Below are positions 8,711 to 17,563 of a stretch of 64,000 bases of DNA, one piece after another. The DNA is from an uncultured Prevotella sp. GTDB taxonomy: Bacteria; Bacteroidota; Bacteroidia; Bacteroidales; Bacteroidaceae. The stretch is from NCBI GenBank assembly GCA_905196835.1, contig CAJJWN010000015.1, positions 1 to 64,000 of the forward strand, in the 5' to 3' direction. A program made the translations under genes and the position numbers. The notes under the pieces are model-generated. The model had not been told where the DNA came from. It saw only the letters and a list, made by a program, of their open reading frames with translations, and did no database searches. Within the stretch, counting starts at the first letter, position 1, and every line of letters begins with the position of its first letter.

Positions 8711-9184
8711 TCATTTCTTGGGCACAAAGCTCTCGTAAGTGAGGTCGTCGAAGTACACCCGTATTTCGGTGATTTGCCGCTGCGGACGCTCCACATACCT
8801 AATTTCGGGCTTCATCTGGGCGGCATATCCCCTTTGCTGCGGATGCGAGGCACCCATGTCTCCGCCGCCGGCGAACAAGTCGGGTACGCGCCCTTCCGTA
8901 TGCGACGGCGACATGCCGCCGTCCGTTCCGCCGTCATTAGCCTGTGCGTCGCCGTCGTCCTTCGCATCGTTGAACATCTGTCCGTGACCGAACATGAGCC
9001 AGTCAGTGTTCAGGTTTGGTATTTTGCTCTTGATAGCCTCTACCGTGTTGAGGGTAGGACGGGTGCGGTCGTTGAAGATGCTGCTAAGCGATGCCGCGTT
9101 AATTCCAATGAAGTTGGCAAAGGTCTGTTGGCTCATGTGCTGGGCCTCCATTATCTGCCTTATCCTGTCTTTCATTTCTGTCAT
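8711..9184 (-). CDS. XRE-family helix-turn-helix regulator
   Basis: A 157-residue protein. Residues 4-65 form a Cro/CI helix-turn-helix (MSQQTFANFIGINAASLSSIFNDRTRPTLNTVEAI), followed by NTDWLMFGHGQMF, a tail common to Bacteroidales regulators of this type. The middle is low-complexity, and the last 25 residues (RQITEIRVYFDDLTYESFVPKK) look conserved. It probably binds DNA as a dimer; its target is unknown. A second ATG at 9175 is possible. The large AT-rich gap upstream and the palindrome at 9263-9299 are candidate autoregulatory sites. Confidence 0.85.
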   Translation of the reverse strand: MTEMKDRIRQIMEAQHMSQQTFANFIGINAASLSSIFNDRTRPTLNTVEAIKSKIPNLNTDWLMFGHGQMFNDAKDDGDAQANDGGTDGGMSPSHTEGRVPDLFAGGGDMGASHPQQRGYAAQMKPEIRYVERPQRQITEIRVYFDDLTYESFVPKK

Positions 9185-9924
9185 AATCGTACGTTAAGCT
9201 CTATTTTCCCGATTTTTCTAAGATTTTACAAAGGTAAATCAAAAAAATCAATTACACAACAAATCTAAAAGAAATTAGAAAATTAAATTTTTAGATTTGG
9301 ATATTTATATTTATAAATCCATACCGTTACTATTTACGATTTTGAATTTACAAAAACAAAACTAAATCAACATCCGTAAATGACACATAAAGCTATAATC
9401 AAGCATTTTCATGCAAGTATTTCATTATAAACATGTTACTTAGCAATAAAATAAACGAAAACCAACGTTTATGCAATAAATGGCAGGCAAAAACATCAAA
9501 TATGCCTGAAAACGCTCAAAGTAAAGGCCGTTATACGCTGTAAATCAGCATGTTAGCATTATAATCAGTGCTTTGCATAAATATGTCTTGCGGTTTATTG
9601 ATTTAAATATTTTAATTAACAAAGCTATATTTAATGGTAAATCATATAACAAACAAATGTAAATTTAGGATTTAAAAGTATTGAAACACTAAACATGTGA
9701 CGACGATTTAGAGTTTTAAAGTTTAAGGTTGTATATATTAATAAATGCTAACACTAAATTCAGAAGCTCTTTTTCGGGCAAAAATCGCGTTTTTTCCAAT
9801 ATTCCGAAACGATGGTAAAGTGGTTTGAAAATACGCTATTCTCAGAGCGTCAAAAATCATAAAACTGCCTGATTTTTAACGCTTTTACCCACATTTTTTA
9901 TGTACGGAAAAACTGATGAAATAG
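9185..9924. other. AT-rich gene-free region of about 740 bp
   Basis: Base composition drops sharply against the flanks and no reading frame of 60 codons exists on either strand. Visible structure: a -7 box for the XRE gene (9229-9236, minus), the palindrome AAATCTAAAA..TTTTTAGATTT (about 9262-9298), and a terminator-like hairpin at 9846-9886. Otherwise I see nothing recognisable. Confidence 0.7.
9846..9886 (+). terminator. Possible plus-strand terminator with no matching gene
   Basis: AGCGTCAAAAATCA pairs with TGATTTTTAACGCT (one mismatch) and is followed by TTT. No plus-strand gene precedes it, so either an unseen RNA is made from the AT-rich gap or the hairpin has another role. Confidence 0.4.
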
Positions 9925-9953
9925 AAAAAAAGAGGCTGTTTGGAGGCCTCTTT
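9925..9953 (-). terminator. Rho-independent terminator of holA
   Basis: On the minus strand AAAAGAGGC pairs with GCCTCTTTT followed by more Ts, directly after the holA stop codon. Confidence 0.85.
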
Positions 9954-10982
9954 TCAGTGTAAAATGAAGAAAATCAGCTCGCGCAGCAACTCCCCTACGG
10001 GCGTATTTGGGTTGTCAAGCCCCTTGCTTTTGGCGTCTGTCTCCCTGATTTTCGATATAATCTGCATCACCTTCACACCGGTGTAGTTTCTCATGCCCGT
10101 CAGGTAGTCTCTCGCAGCCCACCCTCCCCTGAGGTCAAGCCAGCGTGCCACGCCGTCTTCGGTGTAAGGCCGCGGCGCGTAATACGCTATGAGGAGGTTC
10201 TGAAAATAAGAGAACAGCATCGGCACAAGCATGTATGCGTTGCCGGCCTTCGGATTACCGTTGAAGTAATATAGTATGCGGTTTGCCTTCATCACGTCGC
10301 GGTTGACGATGGCCGAGCGCAGTTCGAAGGCGTTGAAGTCCTTGCTCACCCCGATGCGCGCCTCCACTATCTCCGGCGTTATGCGCCGGTCGTTGTCCGT
10401 GAGCGAAAGGATTAGTTTGTCAAGCTCGCCGGTTATTCGGCTAAGGTCGGAGCCGATGTGGTCGGCTATCATCTGCGCGGCCTTGTTGTCGATGGTCGCC
10501 CGCCCGTTGGCCTTGAGGTAATGCTCGATGAACGCAGGCAATTCGTACTCCCTTTTCTTCTTGCTTTCAAAGACAACTCCCACCGCCGCGGCCTTGGCCA
10601 GTATTTTCTTGCGCCCGTCGATGGAGCCGTTCTTGTGGCAGATTACGAGCACCGTGGTCTGCATGGGCTTCTCCACGTAGCGCTCCAGGCGTTCCCAGTT
10701 CTTTATGTTCTGCGCCTCTTTCACGATTACCACCTGCCTTTCGGCCATCATCGGGTAGCGGCGCACCATGTCAACGATTTGGTTTGCCTGCACGTCGGAG
10801 CCGAAAACAACCGACTGGTTGAAGTCGCGCTCCTCGGGCGCAAGGGCGTTGGCCTCGATGAACGACGAAATCTTGTCAATGTAGTAAGACTCCTCGCCCA
10901 TCAGTATGTACACCGGCGCGTACCTGCCTTCGCGCAGGTCGCGCATTATGCTGTCGTAAGTAGCAATCTTCTTTTCGGCCAT
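9954..10982 (-). CDS. holA: DNA polymerase III delta subunit
   Basis: A 342-residue clamp-loader subunit. The N-terminal part (YAPVYILMGEESYYIDKISSFIE) and the middle segment (ELPAFIEHYLKANGRATIDNKAAQMIADHIGSDLSRITGELDKLIL) are characteristic. It opens the beta clamp at the replication fork. Length is normal. It stands alone, divergent from the HsdR-N-like gene, with its own terminator. Confidence 0.95.
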   Translation of the reverse strand: MAEKKIATYDSIMRDLREGRYAPVYILMGEESYYIDKISSFIEANALAPEERDFNQSVVFGSDVQANQIVDMVRRYPMMAERQVVIVKEAQNIKNWERLERYVEKPMQTTVLVICHKNGSIDGRKKILAKAAAVGVVFESKKKREYELPAFIEHYLKANGRATIDNKAAQMIADHIGSDLSRITGELDKLILSLTDNDRRITPEIVEARIGVSKDFNAFELRSAIVNRDVMKANRILYYFNGNPKAGNAYMLVPMLFSYFQNLLIAYYAPRPYTEDGVARWLDLRGGWAARDYLTGMRNYTGVKVMQIISKIRETDAKSKGLDNPNTPVGELLRELIFFILH

Positions 10983-11099
10983 ATAAATAATGGTTTACGT
11001 GCGCACGGACGGAAAAAACGTGCAAAAACAAAGGTTTTCAGCTGTTATTCATTATCTTTGCCGACGCATAACGCACTTTCAGAATGCAAATTTAATAAA

Positions 11100-11549
11100 A
11101 TGTATCGATTAAACCTACCACAATACGAAATAAAAATAACACAGCGACAGGGCAAGCCTTACATCCTCGACACGCTGCGCCGACGCTACGTCGCGCTGAC
11201 GCCGGAGGAATGGGTGCGCCAGCATTTCGTCCACTTCCTCACCGAACTGAAGGGCTATCCGCCGTCGCTGCTTGCCAACGAGGTGGAGCTTCGCGCGGGC
11301 GACAAGCGTCTGCGGTGCGACAGCGTGCTATATAATACAGCGGCGCAGCCCGTCATGATTGTGGAATACAAAGCCCCGACGGTGCAGCTTACGCAGCGCG
11401 TGTTCGACCAAATCACGGCGTACAACATGCTGCTGCACGTAGATTACCTCATCGTAAGCAACGGCTTGCAGCATTACTGCTGCCGCATGGACTACGAAAA
11501 GCACACGTACACCTTCCTGCGTGACATCCCAGAATACAACGAACTATAA
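11100..11549 (+). CDS. Type I restriction enzyme R N-terminal-like protein
   Basis: A 149-residue protein matching the stand-alone HsdR-N domain (HSDR_N_2): YPPSLLANEVELRAGDKRLRCDSVLYN and PVMIVEYKAPTVQLTQRVFDQI carry the E..D..ExK pattern of the PD-(D/E)XK nuclease fold. No helicase, HsdM or HsdS genes are nearby, so it is not a restriction system. Such single-domain proteins are common in Bacteroidetes with unknown role. The frame is open far upstream across holA, but the ATG at 11100 follows a -7 box TATCTTTG at 11053-11060. Confidence 0.85.
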   Translation: MYRLNLPQYEIKITQRQGKPYILDTLRRRYVALTPEEWVRQHFVHFLTELKGYPPSLLANEVELRAGDKRLRCDSVLYNTAAQPVMIVEYKAPTVQLTQRVFDQITAYNMLLHVDYLIVSNGLQHYCCRMDYEKHTYTFLRDIPEYNEL

Positions 11550-11552
11550 GCC

Positions 11553-11735
11553 ATGAAAAAGGAAACAAAGGCAAGAATACTTGCAACCGTTATCCTGATG
11601 CCCGTCTACGGGGCAATATGCTACGCCCTTTACAGCCTCGACGTAATGCCGAAAGACTGCGCAATAGGCTGCTTCATAGCAATGGCAACCGTCGAACCAA
11701 TCCTGTATCTAATCAAGAAAAGCAACGAGGCATAG
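11553..11735 (+). CDS. Small two-helix membrane protein
   Basis: A 60-residue protein with two predicted membrane helices (residues 8-27 and 37-54) and a lysine-rich start. It begins three bases after the preceding stop codon, so it is co-transcribed with the HsdR-N-like gene. No family recognised. Confidence 0.65.
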   Translation: MKKETKARILATVILMPVYGAICYALYSLDVMPKDCAIGCFIAMATVEPILYLIKKSNEA

Positions 11736-11913
11736 GCCGTTATAGCGTTTCCTGAAAACGCAGACACGTCCCGATACATTTTATAAAAGCCGTCCTGACG
11801 GTGCGTTTAAGGCGTTCAAACGATACGTTAGAGCCGTCCAAATCATGCGTTTGGACAGCTCTTTCACATCAATGGAGCACCTAACGCATAACACACTGAT
11901 ACTCAACACATTA

Positions 11914-11998
11914 TAAAAGGCCACCTTTTAGCGTGTAAAAGGTGGCCTTTTGGCGTGTAACTTGCGGCCTTTTGCAAGGCGAAAGACCGTCTTTCAGG
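11914..11998. repeat. Co-varying palindrome array, locus 3
   Basis: Units AAAGGCCACCTTTT and AAAAGGTGGCCTTTT form a matched pair, followed by a CTTGCGGCCTTTTGC unit and a GAAAGACCGTCTTTC unit. It lies in the 11736-12312 gap between two converging transcripts. Confidence 0.88.
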
Positions 11999-12007
11999 GT
12001 TCATCCG

Positions 12008-12176
12008 CAGTTTAGGTGTAAGCATACTTGTTCCGTCGGATTTGCAATCCGACGGTTTCTAAGTGCGGATTTGCAATCCGCTCACCAACATACATCATTT
12101 TATATATGTGCGGTTCAAGCGGATTACAAATCCTTATAGTAAATTTCGGCGGATTGCAAATCCGCCGAAACATATT
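12008..12176. repeat. GGATTTGCAATCC palindromic repeat, copy 2
   Basis: Shares its whole layout with copies 1 and 3: palindromes at about 12035-12057, 12064-12080, 12118-12135 and 12146-12170 around a spacer with ACATACATCATTTTATA. In the first palindrome the outer bases change in matched fashion between copies (GTCGG/CCGAC here, GCCGG/CCGGC in copy 1). Confidence 0.88.
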
Positions 12177-12249
12177 GCCCTCCACCTGAATTACAGTAGG
12201 ATGTATATGCTTATTGGCTTTATATTCCATACACTTGAATTGCGGATGA

Positions 12250-12276
12250 GCGGCAAATTGCATCGCAATTTGCCGC
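12250..12276. other. Perfect hairpin downstream of djlA
   Basis: GCGGCAAATTGC and GCAATTTGCCGC pair across the loop ATC, 37 bp past the djlA-like stop codon. The T-run (CTTTT) is on the plus-strand side, so its orientation as a terminator is uncertain. Confidence 0.55.
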
Positions 12277-12312
12277 CTTTTGAAAAATGGGTTATGGCAA
12301 ACTATCCTGTCG

Positions 12313-13128
12313 TCACATGCCCCTTGCCTTGTAAATACGTTCTTTTGCCTCGTTTATTTCCTGAAATTTCTTTTCCGCCGCGCGGCGTATGTCGTCGCCG
12401 AGGGCGGCCACGCGGTCGGGATGATGCTGCAAGGCGAGCTTGCGGTAGGCGCGGCGCACCTCGTCGTCGGTGGCCGTCGGCGGAACGCCGAGCACGGCGT
12501 AGGCGTCGTCGAGCGTGCCTCCGCTTAGCTTGAGCATCGAGTCAAGGTCGGCGTCGGCCATGCCCATGCAACGCGAAACGTCCCTCAGCGCATCCACTTC
12601 GCTGCCCGGCACGCTGCCGTCGGCCTGCGCCAGCATCACGAGGAAGTTCAACAGTTGCAGCCTTTGAGAGTAATCCATGTTGGCGGCAATCTGCGCGCAA
12701 CTCTCGCGTATTACGCTCTTAAACGCCCCGGGACGGCCTGCCTCCATGCGCTTCTGCTCGTCGAAAAGGCGCAACAGTATCGCGTTGCCCTGCTCTACGG
12801 CGGCTTCGCCGAAGTTAGCGCGCAGGAAACGGCGCACAAACTCCATCTCGGAGTGCATCACGCGGCCGTCGGCCCTGATGATGTATGAGGCCAGCACGAG
12901 CAGCGAAAACAGGAAACTGTTGCGCTGCCCCTCGTAATACTGCCGCCTGCGGGCCTCCTCCCAGGCGTCGCCAAAGCCCGAAAAACCGTCCGCCTTGCGG
13001 TCTTCACCCGTGTTGACGGCCTTCAGGCCGTAATCAAACAACGCACCCAAGGCCACTCCGGCCAGTGCTCCCAACGCGCCACCCGACATGAAGCCGAGTA
13101 TGCCGCCTATCCATTTACCTGCAGACAT
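12313..13128 (-). CDS. DjlA-like TerB/J-domain co-chaperone
   Basis: A 271-residue protein: a glycine-rich hydrophobic N-terminus (residues 6-33) that may insert in the membrane, a TerB-like helical domain (about 60-185, with [23 protein letters not shown]), and a C-terminal J domain (about 205-271) with HHPDRV, the HPD motif that stimulates DnaK ATPase. This order matches DjlA. It would regulate DnaK at the membrane. Confidence 0.9.
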   Translation of the reverse strand: MSAGKWIGGILGFMSGGALGALAGVALGALFDYGLKAVNTGEDRKADGFSGFGDAWEEARRRQYYEGQRNSFLFSLLVLASYIIRADGRVMHSEMEFVRRFLRANFGEAAVEQGNAILLRLFDEQKRMEAGRPGAFKSVIRESCAQIAANMDYSQRLQLLNFLVMLAQADGSVPGSEVDALRDVSRCMGMADADLDSMLKLSGGTLDDAYAVLGVPPTATDDEVRRAYRKLALQHHPDRVAALGDDIRRAAEKKFQEINEAKERIYKARGM

Positions 13129-13374
13129 ATTTCTTTTTAGTTGACAAGTTACGAGTTTTCAGTTACAAGTTGACGAGTGACGAGCAGACAAGGAGATGCC
13201 CTCCATATGCCGTCACGTGCTGATTTTACGAATACAAAAATAACGCCATTGCCGCAAACAATGGCGTTATTCAACGTGCTTTACCTTTAATTAACAGAAA
13301 ATAAAGCACTTAAAGCATATCAATCCCCATCCCTTCGGGAGGGTTAGGGTGGGTGTTTTAATGCTTGGAGTAGG

Positions 13375-14328
13375 CTATTTCCACTCCGCCAGAGCCTCTT
13401 CCATGCCCTTTACGAGCATGGGTAGCTCCGCCGCAAGCAGCCTTACGGTCTGCACGCGCAGCTTTCCTTCGCCGTATTCCTTCCTCTGCGTCATGGCAAG
13501 AAGCGGCGCGCCGCCTTCCGTTGAAACGCCGAACGTGACGTCTCCGCTAAGCGAACGCACCATAAGTCCCGGTGGAACAGCCTCGCCCGAGCGCAGTTTG
13601 CCGTCCAAAAGGCTTATTACCGCAAGCAATTCGGCCAGCTCCTTACGGTCGAAAAACAGCTTCTCGCGCTCATATCCGCCGCCTGCGACCTGCACGCTGT
13701 GCGTAATTTTAAGGTACGCTTCCGCCCCGCTCTCGATAAAATCAAGGTAGACAGTGCCGCGCTTCAGCCTCAACGCCCTGCTCCATTGGCTCAAACGGCT
13801 TTGCTTAGGCTCGTCCCGTGCAGGCTCTTCCTTCGCCTCTCCCGGCATTTTCAGCCACGGCTGACCGTTCTCTAGATACTCAACGTTGTCGAAACCGGCC
13901 AGCGCACGCTCCAGCTTTCCGCCCTTAGTGCAATAGCCTACGACCGTTTTCTGCGCCAAAGAGAGCATCAGCACGTTCCTGTCGAACGCCGAACGGGCCG
14001 TCACATTATGCACGCTCCCGTCGCAATGGGTCACTATGAGCAGCCTGCTTTCGCTCAAGGCGGTACGCACATCGTCGCTCCAGCGGCTCGGCATGGCCTC
14101 CGCCAGGCAGAGAATTGTCGGTATGTTGCGCTGCAAAAGGGTGGTAAACACGGCGCGCTCCATGGGCGACTGGTTGCCGCACATCACGCAGTCGCGCTCC
14201 GGCGAGAGGCCGAGCATCCACTTGCCCACAAGGTATTCCAGTCCGTCGGGCGTCTTACGGGAGCACACAAAGGCCGTTTTCTCGCGCTGCATCAACGCCT
14301 CGTTACCGAGTTTTGACAGTATTTTCAT
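13375..14328 (-). CDS. Unknown protein with SLOG/DprA-like N-terminal domain
   Basis: A 317-residue protein. Residues 1-165 have Rossmann-like strands (TAFVCSRKTPDG, DCVMCGNQSPMERAVFTTLL, PTILCLAEAMP, RLLIVTHCDG) that resemble SLOG domains such as DprA (inference). A charged linker near 165-185 leads to a C-terminal part (VYLDFIESGAEAYLKITHSV) resembling PUR-type single-stranded nucleic-acid binding repeats seen in Bacteroidetes. A nucleotide-sensing or nucleic-acid-linked role is a guess. It lies just downstream of the Fic gene in the same direction. Confidence 0.6.
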   Translation of the reverse strand: MKILSKLGNEALMQREKTAFVCSRKTPDGLEYLVGKWMLGLSPERDCVMCGNQSPMERAVFTTLLQRNIPTILCLAEAMPSRWSDDVRTALSESRLLIVTHCDGSVHNVTARSAFDRNVLMLSLAQKTVVGYCTKGGKLERALAGFDNVEYLENGQPWLKMPGEAKEEPARDEPKQSRLSQWSRALRLKRGTVYLDFIESGAEAYLKITHSVQVAGGGYEREKLFFDRKELAELLAVISLLDGKLRSGEAVPPGLMVRSLSGDVTFGVSTEGGAPLLAMTQRKEYGEGKLRVQTVRLLAAELPMLVKGMEEALAEWK

Positions 14329-14334
14329 TAATTG

Positions 14335-14456
14335 AAAGTTGAGAATTTATAATTGAGAATTATGATTTGCTTTGAAAATAAACGGTTAAAAACAAGGAGC
14401 AAAGCGCATTGCCAACAGGTCATATTTTCTTAAATCTTAATTCTTAACTCTTAATT
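14335..14456. repeat. Snap-back repeat between the SLOG-like and Fic genes
   Basis: AATTGAAAGTTGAGAATTTATAA-type words on the left face TCTTAAATCTTAATTCTTAACTC-type words on the right. On the minus strand the right arm supplies the stop codon of the Fic gene (GAA AAT TAA). Confidence 0.75.
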
Positions 14457-15011
14457 TTCACTTGAATATCCCTCGTAATAATATGACTGTTCTATGCCTT
14501 TGAAGATTATTTCGCGGTCGTCAGTCCGGTCGGTCAACGCCGGTTGAAGCAGCATACGCAGCTCAAGGTCGTTTATCGGGCTGCGTTCCATGGCCTGAAG
14601 ATACTTGTCCTTGTCCACCTTCTGCCAGTCAACCACTCGGCAGAGACTGCGTTTCAGCATCATGTCAAGCCATATACGGGTAGCCCGTCCGTTGCCTTCC
14701 ATAAACGGATGGGCGATATTCATCTCAACATATTTGGCTATAATTTCCTCGAAAGTGCCTTCAGGCATCTTCTCGATAATGGGCAGAATTGCGTCAAGAT
14801 ACAGGCAGTTGGCGAAGCGGAAGCCGCCTTTGGAGATGTTTAATTTACGGATTTTGCCTGCAAAGTCATACAAACCACCGAACAACCGGCGGTGAATGTC
14901 GCATAAACCACTGACCGTTCCTACCTCTATAAGGTCTATTTCGCCGCTCTCAAACAGGGCTTTCGCCTGTTCAAGACTTTGCCTGTCAATGTCTTTTCCG
15001 TTGTTTTTCAT
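14451..15011 (-). CDS. Fic-domain protein, class III-like
   Basis: A 186-residue protein with the Fic motif [12 protein letters not shown] at residues 101-112, whose His and the GNGR loop transfer AMP from ATP to a hydroxyl side chain of a target protein. The C-terminus carries SYYYEG at residues 176-181, which fits the (S/T)xxxE(G/N) inhibitory helix of class III Fic enzymes, so activity is probably held in check by its own tail. No antitoxin gene is adjacent, in keeping with self-inhibition. Its target is unknown. Confidence 0.9.
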   Translation of the reverse strand: MKNNGKDIDRQSLEQAKALFESGEIDLIEVGTVSGLCDIHRRLFGGLYDFAGKIRKLNISKGGFRFANCLYLDAILPIIEKMPEGTFEEIIAKYVEMNIAHPFMEGNGRATRIWLDMMLKRSLCRVVDWQKVDKDKYLQAMERSPINDLELRMLLQPALTDRTDDREIIFKGIEQSYYYEGYSSEN

Positions 15012-15025
15012 AACGCAAAAATACG

Positions 15026-15134
15026 AAAAGTAATTAAGAATTAAGGGTTAAGAATTAAGAAAATTACCAACGAAGCATATTTTCTTAATTCTTAACCCTT
15101 AATTCTTAATTCAAAAGCTCTTAACTCTTAATTA
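15026..15134. repeat. Snap-back repeat between TonB receptor and Fic genes
   Basis: TAATTAAGAATTAAGGGTTAAG words face CTTAACCCTTAATTCTTAATT words, with a loop of the form AAAATTACCAACGAAGCATATTTTCTT shared with other copies. It starts 3 bases after the receptor stop codon. Confidence 0.85.
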
Positions 15135-15136
15135 GC

Positions 15137-17464
15137 TTACAGCCTGCTCTTCTGCCCTGCTCCGGCGCCCGTCCCCTTATATTTGCTGCGCGAAGTGTTG
15201 AACTTATAGCGCACGGTAAGGTTGATGTCGCGCATCGCCTTAGGCTCATAGATTGACTCGCGCATCGTTCCGTAGTACGTCACAACGCTGGTCTTGTCGG
15301 TCTTGAACAGGTCTGAGACGTAGAGCGAGAGCGACAGTTTGTCCTTCAAGAACGACTTGTAGAGCGACAAGTCGGCGCGGAACGACGGCTTGCGCATGTA
15401 GTTGTTCTCCTCTGCGCCGGTCGTATTGCAGCGCATGTTGAGCGAAATCTCGCACAACTTGGTCTCAACGGTGTTGTCGAAGCGGAACGTCGCCATCGGA
15501 TTGTCAAGCGGATTGTGCCCGTGGACGTCCATCTTGAACCACTGCTTCTGCACTCCGAGCATCAGCGAAGGATGCCAGATGCCGAACTTGGGGCGTAGGT
15601 TGAGCGAGGCATACACGTTATCGCAAGCCTCACCGTTAACCTGACGGAAGAGCGCGACGGCCGGGTCGTCGTTGTAAGTCTCGCTGTGTTGCAGTATGGG
15701 GTCAATGATATGGGAGTAGCCCACGCTGAACATCAGCCACTTGTACGAGGCCGCGAAGTTGACGTTGTGCGACTTTGTAGGCACGAGGAAGGGGTTTCCA
15801 CCCTCGTAGGTATAGCGGTTGTCGTAGTTTATGTTGCTGCGGAGCTGGTTGTAAGAGGGGCGGCGTATGTCGGCGGAATAGCCGAGTTGCAGGCCGACTT
15901 TGCCGAACATCGCCGATAGGGCTACCGACGGAAACAAGTCGCCATACGTCTTGCTCTGCTCCGCTATGCGCTTGCCGTCCTCGTAATAGTCGAAGTCCAC
16001 GTCCTCGTAACGCAGTCCGAGCTGCGCACTCAACGGGCCGAACTGCCGCGCGTACTCAACGAACACCGTGGCAAGGCCATCCTCCGTGCGGCTGCGGTCG
16101 TCGTCGATGATGCCCTTGGGCAGCACGGTGTACACCGTCTTACGCGTAGAGTAAGAGTATTCGCCGCCGAAAGAGAGGCTGCCGCCAAAAAGCGGAGCGG
16201 TCACAACGAGCTTGGAAGCGATGAGGTTGCTGCGCGGAACGGTGTTCGTCGTCACGTCGTTATGCTCCGTGGATTGCCCCGTCTCGGTGTAGCCCTCGAC
16301 GGTGTTCATCGTAGCATCTGACTTAGTGTACATCCAGTCGGTGTTGAAATCGACGCTCCATTGGCCTATTTTTCCCGTATAATAGGCGTTGCCCTGAAGC
16401 GTGGTAGCCTGCGTGGAGGCCGTGTAGTCGCTGCGCAGCTGCTCGGTAAGAGTGCCATTCTGCGTGAACGTTGACTCCATGTAGCCGCCCGGCTTGTTCC
16501 ACGGCTGACGGCTGTAGCTGGCGCTTATGCCGACAGAATGGTTTTGGTTGAACATGTAGCTTACGGCCAGCCGCGCGTACAGGTTTTCGTTCTTGTACAC
16601 CTGGTCGATTTCGCTGCGCTGCCGCCAAGTGTCCTCTAAGTGCGTGATTTGCTCGATGGTCTTGGGGTCGGGGCTGGCCCATTTCGAAGCGCGGAGCGTC
16701 GCGCCGACGTCAAGTCCGCCCGTGCGGTAGTTCATATTGAGGTTGTCCTCGCCTACAAGGTAGCCGTAATCGTTAAGCTCTCCGAACAAACGGTTGTCAA
16801 GGCTGAAGCCGTCGCCCACGGCCTTTTTCGTAGTTATGCGTATGACCGACGTCACGCTGGCGTCGTAACGCGCGCCGGGGTTGGTTATAACCTCCACATC
16901 CTTTATATTGCCCGCGCTCAATCGGTCAAGCTCGGAGTTGTCCCTCACCTTGCGTCCGTTGATGTACATCTCGGGCGTACCGCGCCCGAACACCTCTATT
17001 TTGCCGTTCCTGGCCGACACGTTCGGTATGCGGTCGAGCAGGCGCTCTATGGTTCCGGCGTGCTCAAGTATTGTTCCGCTCACGCCCGTTATCATGCCCT
17101 CGCCCTTCAGGCGCGTCTTGGGCATATCGCTCTTCACCACCACTTCGCCCAGCACCTGCGTCACGGCTTCAAGGCGGACGGTACCCATGTCGTCGCGGCG
17201 GTCGGCGTAAACCGTCTTGTAACCGAGCGAAGAGAAGCGCAGCAGGCGGCCTTCGCCCTTGGTGTCGAGGGTGAAAGTGCCGTCGTCGGCGGTCATAACG
17301 CCGGAGACGAAGGCCGAGTCGGGCAGCGAGAGGGCCACCACGTTGGTGTAAGGCAGGGGTTGTCCGCCGCCGTCAACGACGCGTCCCGTCACCGTTTGCG
17401 CCGCCAACGGGTGCGCCAAAAGCGCGCAACAACACAGCGCGGAAAGTCTGGTAAATGTGTTCAT
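15137..17464 (-). CDS. TonB-dependent outer-membrane receptor
   Basis: A receptor of about 775 residues: signal peptide (NTFTRLSALCCCALLAHPLAAQ), a carboxypeptidase regulatory-like domain (VTGRVVDGGGQPLPYTNVVAL), a plug domain (GTILEHAGTIERLLDRIPNVSARNGKIEVFGRGTPEMYINGRKV) and a long outer-membrane beta-barrel of the OMP_b-brl_3 type ending in a positively charged tail. Such receptors import a ligand with TonB energy; the ligand is unknown and no SusD partner is adjacent. An upstream ATG at 17473 is also possible. Confidence 0.9.
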   Translation of the reverse strand: MNTFTRLSALCCCALLAHPLAAQTVTGRVVDGGGQPLPYTNVVALSLPDSAFVSGVMTADDGTFTLDTKGEGRLLRFSSLGYKTVYADRRDDMGTVRLEAVTQVLGEVVVKSDMPKTRLKGEGMITGVSGTILEHAGTIERLLDRIPNVSARNGKIEVFGRGTPEMYINGRKVRDNSELDRLSAGNIKDVEVITNPGARYDASVTSVIRITTKKAVGDGFSLDNRLFGELNDYGYLVGEDNLNMNYRTGGLDVGATLRASKWASPDPKTIEQITHLEDTWRQRSEIDQVYKNENLYARLAVSYMFNQNHSVGISASYSRQPWNKPGGYMESTFTQNGTLTEQLRSDYTASTQATTLQGNAYYTGKIGQWSVDFNTDWMYTKSDATMNTVEGYTETGQSTEHNDVTTNTVPRSNLIASKLVVTAPLFGGSLSFGGEYSYSTRKTVYTVLPKGIIDDDRSRTEDGLATVFVEYARQFGPLSAQLGLRYEDVDFDYYEDGKRIAEQSKTYGDLFPSVALSAMFGKVGLQLGYSADIRRPSYNQLRSNINYDNRYTYEGGNPFLVPTKSHNVNFAASYKWLMFSVGYSHIIDPILQHSETYNDDPAVALFRQVNGEACDNVYASLNLRPKFGIWHPSLMLGVQKQWFKMDVHGHNPLDNPMATFRFDNTVETKLCEISLNMRCNTTGAEENNYMRKPSFRADLSLYKSFLKDKLSLSLYVSDLFKTDKTSVVTYYGTMRESIYEPKAMRDINLTVRYKFNTSRSKYKGTGAGAGQKSRL

Positions 17465-17563
17465 ATATGTCATTTGTCGTGATGTTTTATATCCAATAGA
17501 CGTAGTTTGTCGTGAAAATGTTACACGGCTGGGCCGTTTTTTTGATGGCAGCCATCAGTAAAT

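Noticed and set aside
11100..11735. Restriction-modification system
   Set aside because: Only an HsdR-N-like domain is present; no methyltransferase, specificity or helicase gene is nearby.
12063..12180. Small protein beginning MRICNPL
   Set aside because: The frame is a by-product of the palindromic repeat and is seen in every copy; no promoter or codon bias supports it.
16640..17482. Long open frame (280 codons) on the plus strand opposite the TonB receptor
   Set aside because: It mirrors a well-supported receptor gene, has no family features, and arises from codon bias in GC-rich coding DNA. The same applies to long frames at 42931-44034, 32413-33465 and 24069-25073.
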